Assembly (NCBI GenBank): GCA_021769135.1
Contig: JAETTM010000016.1
Location: 1 to 64,000, forward strand
DNA length: 64,000 bases
Direction of reading: 5' to 3'
Origin: Lachnospiraceae bacterium
GTDB taxonomy: Bacteria > Bacillota > Clostridia > Lachnospirales > Lachnospiraceae
A model generated the notes under the pieces. That model did not search any database. It saw only the letters and a program-made list of their open reading frames with translations, and had not been told where the DNA came from. Shown here piece by piece: positions 20,901 to 29,728 of the stretch. Made by a program: the position numbers and the translations under genes. The stretch's first letter is position 1. Each line of letters opens with the position of its first letter.

Positions 20901-23900
20901 AATCATGCTGTCCGGCGATGAAATTACGGACGCATTGATGGAGAAGCAGACTGGAGCGGACGGGAGCGTCAGCGCAGGAGTGATGGATGTACAGACCCTG
21001 ATTGCAAAGGCGAAAGAGAATGGCATAAAAGCAGATGCAAATTATGTGAACTGGGATGCAAATGGGGAGTTGGAGAACCAGAAATATAATAATACAGGGA
21101 ATCCGGTCAGCGCAGGCAGGAATTTGCAGCTGATTATGTCCAACAACGGCAACCTGGGCGGTATTACCGCATATAATGCGCCTGCAGGCGAAGTGAGTTA
21201 CTGCGCTACAGGAAACTGGTATCTGAATAATAAATCCGAAGCCATCGGCGTAGGAACCGGCGGTATTATCGGTATGAACGAGTCGGAGAAGAGCCTGGCT
21301 TTCCTGTTAAACCAGGCGTTTGTGGGGAGGCAGCTTTTGCCAAAAGGAAAGAATGAAGGTACTGACCGTTTTGCCGGAGGTATTATTGGAAATCAGAACA
21401 ATACTACTAACAGCGGCTGGATGATACAGAATTGTGTAAATTATGGAACTATATATTGCAAATACGCCCATTATTCAGGCGGCATTCTTGGTCAATGGAC
21501 AGGAACGGGTGGAAATATAGAGAAATGTTATAACTTTGGAAATTTGCAGACCACTCAGGTTGTTGACTGGCTGGGGGCAGCCAGCGGTATTGTGGCTCAG
21601 CTTTACCATGCCTATGAGAATAATGAATATAACATTATTGGTTGTGGGAATTATGGGAGTGTTTATGCCAGGAGCGGACGCAGCACCATGGATTGCGCCA
21701 ATGACAGTGCGGGCATATTGGGAAATGTTACGGCTTATAAAGTGAAGGCCGATAAGGCAGCGAGCGGGCAGAAATTTACAATTAATGTTATAGATTGTGT
21801 CAACGGAGCTGGCGTGGAGATTTATTCCCAATCAATGGCATCAGGAATTGTAGGGTTTTTATCTGCGGACAATCCGGCAGAAGACGGAAGGGAGGCAGAG
21901 GATAGGATTACGGCCTCCACTTCCAATATTATATTGAATATTGAAAGATGTAGGAATTATGCATCTACATTAGAGGGGAAGAATTTTATTGCGGGTATTT
22001 TTGGTGACCGCTATGGGGAAACCGGTTCGAAAAACACTACTTTGCAATATTGCTTCTCTGTAAGCCCAAGTAGCGGATACAATAAGGTGCCATTCCCGAT
22101 AATTTCATACTGGCATCCTAAGTATAAGGAATATGCACAATTTATTAATCCAGGAGATAGCAAAGTTTACAATTTCTTCCTGGCGACCAGCGATGGAATC
22201 AATAGTTTTCCGGGGAATACGTTTAACAATAATATTACATCTAACGGGGATACACTAATAAGGGCAAATGCAGGCTGGGTTTATAGTGTGTTGAAAAATG
22301 GTATACGATATTTTGTATACATCACAGAAACCGGATTTACCAGCGATTATAATATTAATAATTGGGAAATACTTGGAACAAATTATGGAGCATCTGTACT
22401 CAACGTCAGCAAAACTCCAATAGGAAAAGTCCTTTTTGCCATAGAAGAAAGCACGGATGTTAATAAATATAATAGCATGAACGCTATAGTATCAAGAGGT
22501 AATGATTTTGATTACTTCGATAATTTTGATACTTATGTACGCGAATTCTGCTTCACCCAGGCCGGATTATTGTTGGCTCCGGAGAAAGCTGTTTTGTCAA
22601 AAACTGACGACGGACAGTTCACGTTGGAAGTAGATGCGCCCGCATACGCTGCTGATGCGGGGAACATTGAGTATGTAGCGACTCTATGGAGAAAAGCGGA
22701 TGACGGAACGGAAACCCAAATCAATGTAAGCGAAATGGAGAATCCGGCAGACAGCGGAATTACGGTAGACTTAGGTACAAATACCTTCCTGTTCGATTCG
22801 GAAACATGTACTTTCGGCCTTTCCGATAATGCAATACAAGACGGCGGAGAATTGTTTATAAGATTAAAAGCCAGAGAAAAGGGTACAGCTATGGAATCCG
22901 CTGAAGTGGAATCCAACAGCGTTCCGATAGGCAGCATATTGCCTGAACCGAAACTGAGAATTGAGTTGGTGGCCGAATCTACAGGAACGGGCGGCACCGG
23001 GTATAAGTACCGTTTCCGCTTGGCGAACCCGAATGCGTATAAAGATTATAGTGACCTTAAGGCGCATGTGAAGCTGATGGATGGAACGGAACTTACATTT
23101 GATATAAATGGTACAAATGATACAGCCAACTATAATTTGGCGGCGGATTCCCTTCAACAGCTGGTAGTATGGGTAGCAAAACCAGCGGCTACACCGGGAG
23201 CGGGGATGTCTTCGGCAGAAGTATCAGTACCCGTATATCTGCCTTGTTATACACCGCCTATTGCAGTAAATGGGAATGGGGTGACCAAGCCTTCCTGTGA
23301 AGTATCGGGCACCAGCCTGAAAGACCTGGCCGTTACGGTAACTTTAACAGGGCCGGAAGGGAGCGTTACGACCCCGCCCATTTACCGGGCAGAATTAGTG
23401 GGTACATGGACAGGGCCGGATGGTACGAAGCATGAAAATTATGTATTCCAGACCGCTGATATCCTGACCGTAGCCAGCGGTGAAGTAAAGGCAGTCTTTA
23501 CAGACTTCGCAGATTCTGCGGATTTGCCGGAAGAATTTGCCGGTGCGGAAGATATCAAGGTTCGCGTATGGTATGCCCAGTCCGGATTAGGTCCTGTTTA
23601 CACCTATTATATGGACTTGAGAAAGGGAGAGACAGCGAACACCCGGACAAAAGAAACCATAGACGGTAAGGAAGAAGACGGCCCTCAGTGGCAGGATGCT
23701 TATACCTGCGTACTGGAAGACGGCACCTTTGCAAATTACAGATGGGAGTCGGGAAAATTATTTGAATGGCTGCCTGCCCCTGTTTTGATGACAGTAGCGG
23801 ATGGTAAGAGCCTGACACCGGAAATCGACAGCAATAATGGGCATTTGAAGTATACCTTTAAATGGGATGAACTAACAGCTAATAATAATGACTACATCGT

Positions 23901-26763
23901 AACGCTGACAGGCACTGTCATAGATGAAGCGGGTAATGAAGGGAACCCGGTTTCCATCGTGACGGATATGGAAGTGAATGGACAAAATACACTTACCCTT
24001 GATGCGGAAGACTGGCCATATCAGAAAGTGGAGCTTTTCGTGACCAGAAAGGGGTATAAACAGACAAACGGAACAACGGAAACTATTTATATAGGAAGGA
24101 CTTCAACGGAGACATATTCGGTAAAGAAAAGGCTGCCCAGGCCAGAACAGCCGAAGGTGACAAACCCGGATGTGAATGAATTGAGCTACGAGCTCGAATG
24201 GAGTCCGGTAACGCCGGAGATAGGGCCGGATGCAAGCCAGCAGAATATCGGCTGTACATCCTATGAAATTTATATCCGTCCGGTGATGCCCAGTGTACCT
24301 GCCATCCCGAATGAGGAAATGCGGAAAACGGTAAAAGTATGGAATGACGATGGCACTTCTAACGTTACGCCGGAAGGAGTTTATCGGGAACTGATTGATT
24401 TAGAAGATTATGCCGGTAAACAGATATTGATTTCTATAAAGGCGATGGCGGCGGACGATGATGAAGTTTATGTCCACAGTGTGGACGGCATAACCTATGA
24501 ACTTACCGTACCGGAGAGGATTCCTACACCTACAATAAAAGAGTGGGAAAAGAACTGGAAACATGAACCTGATACGATTATTGACCCGGATAATCCAGAT
24601 AACCCAAGTAATATATATGAGACGAAATCCATCGAGGAATTCGAGGAAGGCGGCGAAAACGGGTTAAAAGTTACGCTGACAGCGGCGGATACGGACAGTA
24701 TCCCGCCCGGCGGCAGCAGTTATCTGACGAAAGCTTATGTATTTGAAACAGCAGCTGATGCCGAAGCAGCCCAGCAAGCGTTGATAAACGGAACAGATGT
24801 GGATATGGATACAGTAGTGGCTTATTATCCGTTATTGAATGCAGAGAATCAATGGATTCCTGCAGGCATGGAGCCGGAAGGAGGCAGCCAGGACAAATTC
24901 AGCCATACCCTTACTGGGCTGTCGGCAGAATATGCGGGCAAGTATATCCTGTTCTCCGCCAGGATTTCCTCCGGCGGAGGAAAGGTGAGCTCCGAATGGG
25001 TGGTACAGCAGGGTACTACTAATCCCGATGCTTTCATCTGGCGGCTGCCCTATGTGAAACTGCCTACGCCGGAAGTATCGGTGGAAAACGGCAATCGCGA
25101 AGTAGAGGTAACCTTCACTGTTAATCCGGACTTTGGTACTACAAGCAGCGTGTCCTTGGACGATTCGGAAGAGATAGTAGAGGATTCGTCAGCCAACGGC
25201 ATTCCGGTGCCGGGAGAAGAAGTAAACGGTGCAGAAAACGGAAATACCGGAAGCATTGGAGATACAGGAAATAGCGCGGACGCTGGAAACAGTGGAGATA
25301 CCGGAAGTGCTGGGGATGCCGGAAACGGCGGAGATAACGGAAGCAGTGGAGCCGCTGGAAACGCCGGGGAAGCCGGAACAGCCGGAAACGGCGGAGATAC
25401 CGAAACCGGCGGAAACGCTGGGGAAGCTGAAACTACCGGAACCAACGGAACTACCGGGGCTACCGGAAATACCGAGAATACCGAGAATACCGGGGAAAAT
25501 GCGGATTCTTCAGAATCTGGCGCTGCTGGCGGAAATGCAAATGAAGCGGCCGGTACAACAGAAAATACAGGAAATGCCGATGCTACGCCAGAAAGCACAG
25601 GAAACACGGACATTGCCCGAGCAAAAACCAGAAGTTATGCGGCAAATACAGCGGCGGGCAGCAAAGCTTCTACCGTAGAAGGAAATGGGCTGGCGAGAAG
25701 AAATACGCTTATGGCGGCGGAAAGGATGAGCGGCGGCTTTGCGGCAAGCGAAATGATTTACAGAATGAGCAGTTCGGTAGCCAATAACATCACTTTCATG
25801 GCAGCTGCTGCCAATACCGGCAGTATCGATGGAAGCCGTGGTAACGCGGCTGCGCAGCCCACAGATGACAGCACAGACCCGCAGCCGGAGAATGGCATTA
25901 CGCAGTCTGGAAATGACAGTGCGGAGCCGCAGCCGGAGAATGGCATTACGCAGCCCGCAGATGACGGCACGGAGCCGCAGCCGGAAAATATTGTTACACA
26001 GCCTACAGATGATGGCACGCAGTCCACAGATGCCACAAATTCGACCGTGGATGGCACAGGCTTGCAGATAACCAGTCAGGAACTGCAGGCAAATGACATA
26101 GCTCCCCAGGCCGATGACGTACAGAAGAATGAGACTTGGACGGCGGAAAATACCGTACTTTCCTGGAGCAGCGTAGAATATGCGGATGCCTACTATTTCA
26201 CCCTGACGGATGTGGATGGAGCGGCTGACGGAAGTGGAAATGCGATGACGGCGGAATTCAAGATAGTAGAGAAAAAAGATGAAACTGACCCTTCTGCCAC
26301 CACTGTAACCGTATTTGGGAAAGATGCCGCAGGTTCTAACCAATGGGAAGAAATTGCCGAAATAGCAGAACCGGATTTGAGTGCAGGAATAGATATAGAT
26401 TTATCCCAGGATGGGGCAACGTTCCAGACCTACCATAAAGTGGTAAGCGGAATGTATGCGGTAGACAGTTCAACAACCATACCTTATGAGGTGGATTTGA
26501 AGACCATCCTGAATATAACCATGCAGGACGGAGTATTTACCTACACATTGTCTCTGCCGGACAGCAACAGCCTGAATCCACCGGCGGACAGCGCATACGC
26601 ACTTGAAGGGAACAGCATTGTCAACAGCAACAGCGATAAACTGCGCTTCACGGATTCGGTGCGCATCTGGTCGGATATGAGTGTGAATGATGATGCAGAT
26701 CAAGCTAATTGGAGCGAGGCTTATGTGAAGTCAGTGGAATACGTGGCAGAATTTAACAATTAG
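14914..26763 (+). CDS. Giant type IV prepilin-like protein (3949 aa) with many GLUG-type repeats; putative pilus-associated adhesin
   Basis: N-terminal prepilin signal KKGFTLVELTVVLVIIGILAAIGIPTAMHFIKKAEY; dozens of GGI(V/I/A)GYN-type motifs; then repeat-poor beta-rich-looking segments, an N/T/G/A/E-rich linker and PQPENGITQ repeats. Confidence 0.88.
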   Translation: MKKSFGKLGKKGFTLVELTVVLVIIGILAAIGIPTAMHFIKKAEYRKNEENAKTAYLAAESTLTWYRSSGKWEAFREQVMAKGVLNNTFPAGDEKEGRIYAVSVNNWDSAASASHEQAMKLLDGGVYSEDFFNAEIVIELDVESGQVYSAFYGTRCNSLTYSETTADGERCISAAGNWREPDTRKEVVLGYYSVEDVTNVVELKQVRLKVTTINLINSETLSLNWTSNSRNDNLDVKYLITFYQKDETGDKKLFTTEVELSELRGQLETVPAADAGVSTKTGMVSLEVKDPNAADASWGKWDFPLTYQQTGGSSGRFSLVLDGMMTAELAEVVEANKGDGISPSEVTRKASTSITRLGAVVPALKSPQDIYAEILVQPAYREIKGEDGTTIAMNITEYKPSSPVRSNTENTLFAKAGMKTQTGEDGLEAEITRFRHLSNIRYYDPKKTAVFTLASRNLDWTSTGVGMYGISQNATGEGGVDPDYRKVKWSSVATEDKILDFPSIPLLGENHKLEGKKGIQAQLSNLHLGTSSMPDDEQIRKLYAGASSDKATHYLGLICEAEGQIEELTLLDPVLRLVAGSDGAGNTGGADGGTGSGDGTGSTGGDGTGSAGDETARVGETAADIPEAAENFDALYGVGILCGRNQGSLKNINIKTTEREHQTVLVRLKDREEEISETTGETKKPAGIGGLVGVLAGKNDDGSLEELTDAARITLSGLTTEGKVTGYLPSPEGNSGAGSANPGTGTESANPGGAAGITAKSVEERAKDYTYGIGGIFGYAWIGKDAASGNNVQLVKCTNHGDVNGNLFTGGIVGSLKGDFATGTTDVVSIKDSFNDGLVLCLVDYEEEDNRLEGRYFGGILGYGEGAQISNGVNASQYREEFNDTKKDKLLHGHYVGGIIGYGSNSQLSGCSTRKGSYVLGSHYVGGIAGGLSNDLAEAITGGTGTAGIQVTTNGGYVIGDRYVGGIVGKNDGSETTTIANCINNGVAAGYDRYIGGIVGYNGAQGVISDCASYFSDYGGFVFQVIVDKWKATGDCAGGLAGYNNGSVVFNGESQSIQVKSISSIVVGRNYVGGIIGFNDRDGEMDVYYTLIGGQIHGYGNGVGGCIGLNASSQILEEELTIQPTSVEGNYYVGGCIGANVVDIGSDTAMTKVKADNRLGGITGNAFTGGLIGYQRTYTDAQLKVELNNANPDWLNQAGESGAAGNGSSGQGIFGKDDKLLLIAYIEGMEEAAPNGDNTSNGDTASQGNESVKGTAGKLLPLLDGNNVPTKVIVSENQKTFTIGNRTNNKDREQDEYNNIPVYSDLYTGGIVGYCERESRMHIVNARNSGNLSRGSLGEGVSLKAYLESKELDADIKELEGDDLNLAISIGGGIIGANLENQVIDHCINTGTMNGFIGLGGIVGFNAGGVFNCQLSDNFGNQGLNYIGGIAGLNVHAGGANETADGIGSKTSIYLDVKGTTWNGFVSGTIAQCSTQENRNVSGRSYVGGIVGYNLSGAEMKSNENNANVAGAGNYVGGMAGANSGSILVAENSKTNPEEYTITGNNGEGIGGIVGWNKTSGSIDVAGNDGAGNKDGEIVAVGANVSITGKQKVGGIVGINEGKLDASRNELGEESFLVCKAKTVHAADGYAGGIIGEARRKSGTAGDGKIANAINKSINVTADRGPAGGIVAVNQQGFQLENCINLGNVNSDNGYAGGISAENYGLIVECKVGDGSREEVGITISSRGTDAIGAICAVNHGIVWKSAPEKSRKDENGNTVALSGTSRIVGGIAGLNAAGGKIGIVPVEGDTNNEKYVMNYMPGINITTAALTVGGVAGQNQSAVPGGTETTEGGEQITVEPKQAAVIQNVTAEGMAFNDFNNYQYLGGIAGENQNGALVENCIFSNGEIGQKNGTAAGNCYGGVAGINDGNLQNCRIEGITIDVQGIYTATSTSTASEKENLASHIGGIAGKNEENGVIMGCLIAMGKDADGKSKANSITVANGMSGGVAGYNKNKIMLSGDEITDALMEKQTGADGSVSAGVMDVQTLIAKAKENGIKADANYVNWDANGELENQKYNNTGNPVSAGRNLQLIMSNNGNLGGITAYNAPAGEVSYCATGNWYLNNKSEAIGVGTGGIIGMNESEKSLAFLLNQAFVGRQLLPKGKNEGTDRFAGGIIGNQNNTTNSGWMIQNCVNYGTIYCKYAHYSGGILGQWTGTGGNIEKCYNFGNLQTTQVVDWLGAASGIVAQLYHAYENNEYNIIGCGNYGSVYARSGRSTMDCANDSAGILGNVTAYKVKADKAASGQKFTINVIDCVNGAGVEIYSQSMASGIVGFLSADNPAEDGREAEDRITASTSNIILNIERCRNYASTLEGKNFIAGIFGDRYGETGSKNTTLQYCFSVSPSSGYNKVPFPIISYWHPKYKEYAQFINPGDSKVYNFFLATSDGINSFPGNTFNNNITSNGDTLIRANAGWVYSVLKNGIRYFVYITETGFTSDYNINNWEILGTNYGASVLNVSKTPIGKVLFAIEESTDVNKYNSMNAIVSRGNDFDYFDNFDTYVREFCFTQAGLLLAPEKAVLSKTDDGQFTLEVDAPAYAADAGNIEYVATLWRKADDGTETQINVSEMENPADSGITVDLGTNTFLFDSETCTFGLSDNAIQDGGELFIRLKAREKGTAMESAEVESNSVPIGSILPEPKLRIELVAESTGTGGTGYKYRFRLANPNAYKDYSDLKAHVKLMDGTELTFDINGTNDTANYNLAADSLQQLVVWVAKPAATPGAGMSSAEVSVPVYLPCYTPPIAVNGNGVTKPSCEVSGTSLKDLAVTVTLTGPEGSVTTPPIYRAELVGTWTGPDGTKHENYVFQTADILTVASGEVKAVFTDFADSADLPEEFAGAEDIKVRVWYAQSGLGPVYTYYMDLRKGETANTRTKETIDGKEEDGPQWQDAYTCVLEDGTFANYRWESGKLFEWLPAPVLMTVADGKSLTPEIDSNNGHLKYTFKWDELTANNNDYIVTLTGTVIDEAGNEGNPVSIVTDMEVNGQNTLTLDAEDWPYQKVELFVTRKGYKQTNGTTETIYIGRTSTETYSVKKRLPRPEQPKVTNPDVNELSYELEWSPVTPEIGPDASQQNIGCTSYEIYIRPVMPSVPAIPNEEMRKTVKVWNDDGTSNVTPEGVYRELIDLEDYAGKQILISIKAMAADDDEVYVHSVDGITYELTVPERIPTPTIKEWEKNWKHEPDTIIDPDNPDNPSNIYETKSIEEFEEGGENGLKVTLTAADTDSIPPGGSSYLTKAYVFETAADAEAAQQALINGTDVDMDTVVAYYPLLNAENQWIPAGMEPEGGSQDKFSHTLTGLSAEYAGKYILFSARISSGGGKVSSEWVVQQGTTNPDAFIWRLPYVKLPTPEVSVENGNREVEVTFTVNPDFGTTSSVSLDDSEEIVEDSSANGIPVPGEEVNGAENGNTGSIGDTGNSADAGNSGDTGSAGDAGNGGDNGSSGAAGNAGEAGTAGNGGDTETGGNAGEAETTGTNGTTGATGNTENTENTGENADSSESGAAGGNANEAAGTTENTGNADATPESTGNTDIARAKTRSYAANTAAGSKASTVEGNGLARRNTLMAAERMSGGFAASEMIYRMSSSVANNITFMAAAANTGSIDGSRGNAAAQPTDDSTDPQPENGITQSGNDSAEPQPENGITQPADDGTEPQPENIVTQPTDDGTQSTDATNSTVDGTGLQITSQELQANDIAPQADDVQKNETWTAENTVLSWSSVEYADAYYFTLTDVDGAADGSGNAMTAEFKIVEKKDETDPSATTVTVFGKDAAGSNQWEEIAEIAEPDLSAGIDIDLSQDGATFQTYHKVVSGMYAVDSSTTIPYEVDLKTILNITMQDGVFTYTLSLPDSNSLNPPADSAYALEGNSIVNSNSDKLRFTDSVRIWSDMSVNDDADQANWSEAYVKSVEYVAEFNN

Positions 26764-26845
26764 TGAATCAATAAAAAGCGGAGCCCAGGAAAAACAATGG
26801 GATGCCGGAAGAAAATAAGAAAAAACAGAAAGAAAGGAGGGTAAT

Positions 26846-27721
26846 ATGTTTCGCCGGAAGCTAAAAGAAACACGGGTAAAAAACAGATGGATAAATAAAA
26901 ACATACGGACAAATGAAAACGGATGGATGCGGAAAATAAAATCCAGAACCGGTTCTTCCCTTATCATGGTAGTCTGCGTGTCGGCGTTTCTGGTGGCATT
27001 TGCCCTCGCCATGGTCTATACGGGCAGCATGCTGATGGCCCGTGCCAACAGGAGGTTGGAGCAGGAGCGCTGTTACCAGCTGGCCAGCAGCTTCGCTCAG
27101 GTGTTGGACGGAGAACTTGCCCGTTATAGCGGACAGGATTTGGAAACTTTGACAGATGCCGATTATAATAACAGCTTTTACCTTTTTTCCTGTAAATTTC
27201 TGGAAGACCCATTATATCAGGAATATAGCCCGGAACACCCGGAGTTAACCACCTATTACTACCGGCATACTGCCGGTGTGGGGGATGACAAGTATGGAAA
27301 GGTAACTCTTATCCTGTACAAGGAAAATGACCAGGAAACGGATGTGATGACAGGTATACTTCCATCCAACCCGGCCTCTGGTACAGGGGGCAGCGGAGAC
27401 GCTTCAAATCCTATTGACATTATGGCAACCATTTCCCGCTTCACTTTCCATGTGGAAGTGGTGGCGGAGTTGGACGGAATGACGTACAGCTACAGTACTT
27501 CTTACAATACTCTAGTGAAATATACGGAAGATGCGGTGGAATTTACCGCAAATAGTACGCGAATACGTTGGGATGATACGGGAAAAAAATGGTTTGATAG
27601 TAACGGGAACGAATTTGAGGTACCGGCTGGTACACCGATTAGCTATACGATAACACCTAAATTTAGTGAATTAAAAAGCTGCATCTTTGAGAGAACTATC
27701 CAAGAAGGAGAAAATCCATGA
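26846..27721 (+). CDS. PilX-like minor pilin / pilus assembly protein
   Basis: Single N-terminal TM after KSRTGSSLIMVVCVSAFLVAFALAMVY; position in minor-pilin block. Confidence 0.6.
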   Translation: MFRRKLKETRVKNRWINKNIRTNENGWMRKIKSRTGSSLIMVVCVSAFLVAFALAMVYTGSMLMARANRRLEQERCYQLASSFAQVLDGELARYSGQDLETLTDADYNNSFYLFSCKFLEDPLYQEYSPEHPELTTYYYRHTAGVGDDKYGKVTLILYKENDQETDVMTGILPSNPASGTGGSGDASNPIDIMATISRFTFHVEVVAELDGMTYSYSTSYNTLVKYTEDAVEFTANSTRIRWDDTGKKWFDSNGNEFEVPAGTPISYTITPKFSELKSCIFERTIQEGENP

Positions 27722-27741
27722 ACCGGAGGAGGTGCTAGTCC

Positions 27742-28146
27742 ATGAAAAAGTTAAAAAAATATGGCAAATCGGGGGAAACGTTAGTGGAAGTCATGGTTTG
27801 CGCTCTCCTTTTCCTGATGATGGCGGCGGTGATGCAAGGAGCGATTTCCTTCAGCACTAACGCCCAGCACAAAAGTGCCCAGATACGTGAGACGAATGCA
27901 AAAATTTGTAGAGAACTCAGAACAACAGCTACAACGGAAGAGGGAAATGAAGCCTATGCCTTTAAGGCCACCTCCATGGATGGGAGCGCGGAAGGCAATC
28001 AGGTATTCACCATAAAAGTGCCTCTTGGCCAAAAATCCGTTACTTACAAGGATGGGCAGAACAATGACCAGACGACAGTATTTTACATATATGGCCCTGT
28101 GACGGAATCCACGAAAAGCGGAGGAACAGGGGGTGCAGGCTCTTGA
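27742..28146 (+). CDS. Prepilin-type minor pilin (PilV-like)
   Basis: N-terminus KSGETLVEVMVCALLFLMMAAV matches prepilin cleavage/methylation motif. Confidence 0.75.
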   Translation: MKKLKKYGKSGETLVEVMVCALLFLMMAAVMQGAISFSTNAQHKSAQIRETNAKICRELRTTATTEEGNEAYAFKATSMDGSAEGNQVFTIKVPLGQKSVTYKDGQNNDQTTVFYIYGPVTESTKSGGTGGAGS

Positions 28147-28874
28147 AAAAACATGGGATACGCCGAATAGAAAACAAGTCGGGAATGACCTTGGTGGAAC
28201 TGGTAGTTTCCATGCTGCTGGTGGCCATCATTATGGCGATGGTAGTGGGCATTTTGAGCCCTGCCGCAAAAATATTCCTCCGGATGCAAAGGCTCCAATA
28301 TGCCCAGCAGATTTTGGACAATACAGCCGCCCAGCTTCGGAGCATGGCGGGGGAAGCCACCCAATATGTGAAAATCTATGGGGATGCGGGAAATATTGAG
28401 GGAACCGGAGGAGCGGGGGAAGGCCCTGTCCTGGAATTCATAAATCCGGAGGGCTATGCCACACTAATTTCTGCCGATGGCAGCCCGGCTATGGATTTGG
28501 TGCTGGAAGATACTAAGATAGGTGAGGCGGAAGAAGTAAAAAAAGGCCGCCTTGTGGCCAGGTATTACAACATAGCCAATATAGGTACAGACACATATGA
28601 ATACATCTATATAAAAAATAGCAACCCGGTGGCACGGGCTGTGGCCAATATTTTTACCGACGGCTATTATATGGGGAATTATCTGGAAATGGAATTCTCC
28701 TATCCCCCCGGAGCCGGGGCGGCCGACGACCCTGTTACCTACATGGAGGCAAAATTATCCCTCTACAATAATGAGGCCCGCCAGCCGGAACATCTGGTGA
28801 CTCAGGAAAATGTGATATTGGACTTCCGCTATAGGGTGGTACGTAAGGACAGCCCGACAGCCAAGAATGGTTGA
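28143..28874 (+). CDS. Prepilin-type minor pilin (PilW-like)
   Basis: N-terminus KSGMTLVELVVSMLLVAIIMAMVVG; TTG start overlaps the upstream TGA (TTGA). Confidence 0.75.
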   Translation: MKKHGIRRIENKSGMTLVELVVSMLLVAIIMAMVVGILSPAAKIFLRMQRLQYAQQILDNTAAQLRSMAGEATQYVKIYGDAGNIEGTGGAGEGPVLEFINPEGYATLISADGSPAMDLVLEDTKIGEAEEVKKGRLVARYYNIANIGTDTYEYIYIKNSNPVARAVANIFTDGYYMGNYLEMEFSYPPGAGAADDPVTYMEAKLSLYNNEARQPEHLVTQENVILDFRYRVVRKDSPTAKNG

Positions 28875-28910
28875 GGCGTGGGAAATGCGCTTTTGCTTCC
28901 TTAGAGGAAA

Positions 28911-28977
28911 GTCCGTCGCCAGACGGACATAAAATGACGAAGAACCGAAGGTTCTTCATGAAGTGTCGAAGACACTT
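28911..28977 (+). other. Cluster of three consecutive perfect hairpins in the major-pilin leader
   Basis: GTCCGTC-GCCA-GACGGAC (28911-28928); GAAGAACC-GAA-GGTTCTTC (28939-28957); AAGTGTC-GAA-GACACTT followed by TTT (28961-28977). Confidence 0.6.
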
Positions 28978-29286
28978 TTTACCAAAGAGAAAGAAACCGA
29001 TGAAGCGGATTGTCTTGGTAAAAGAAAGGAACCGATGAAACAGATTATTCTGGTAAAAAGGAATGAATCGGTACAATGGATAAAATGGGAATATAGATGC
29101 AGTCCATACGATGCATTTATAGATAAATGGGGCGGTTTCCCAAAACCCCGCCGATGGCCATAAGCCGGCCCGGCTGCCTGGCAGCCCACGGCTTTCGCAC
29201 ACAGGCCACCGGCAAGGCGGATAAAGGAACGCCGCGCCGAATGTTACTATAATTTTAAAATGTCTTATGAAAAAAGGAGAGGAAAA

Positions 29287-29709
29287 ATGTTAAACAAACT
29301 CAAAAAGAACAACAAAAAGGGTTTCACCCTGGTAGAATTAATCGTTGTATTGGTTATTCTCGCAATTTTGGCAGCTTTATTGGTACCGGCTTTGACGGGG
29401 TATATTGATAAGGCGAAGAAGGAGCAGGTTATTGCTCAGACAAGACAGGCGGTAATGGCAGCACAAACATTGGCAGATGGGGTATATGCTACAACACCGG
29501 CTAGTCTTGATGATACTTGGTTTAGTTCAGGTACAAATAAAACTGATATATTGAATTTGGCAGAATTAAATACTACTGGTAATGACATCACAGCTTTAAC
29601 TTTTGATACTACTACTGGTGGAAAAATAGCTACGCTTACATTTACCGATGGAAAATATACTTGTACTTATACTGCAGCAAATACTCCTAAATATGTGGTT
29701 ACTCCATAA
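29287..29709 (+). CDS. Major type IV prepilin (PilA-like)
   Basis: MLNKLKKNNKKGFTLVELIVVLVILAILAALLVPALTGYIDKAKKEQ; start ATG at 29287 behind GGAGAGG. Confidence 0.88.
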   Translation: MLNKLKKNNKKGFTLVELIVVLVILAILAALLVPALTGYIDKAKKEQVIAQTRQAVMAAQTLADGVYATTPASLDDTWFSSGTNKTDILNLAELNTTGNDITALTFDTTTGGKIATLTFTDGKYTCTYTAANTPKYVVTP

Positions 29710-29728
29710 CTATAATTAAACTGAAGCC

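Noticed and set aside
25510-26343. 277-aa antisense ORF opposite the giant pilin linker
   Set aside because: Repetitive RLRNAILRLRLRAVICGLR pattern is the mirror of the PQPEN repeats.
28900-29165. RNase P RNA-like motifs (GAGGAAAGTCCG at ~28904 and CCGCCGATGGCC at ~29149) in the major-pilin leader
   Set aside because: The other universally conserved RNase P regions (e.g. the ACAGAA...GGCTTA 3' part) were not found and the spacing is wrong, so this is treated as chance similarity. An Infernal scan would settle it.
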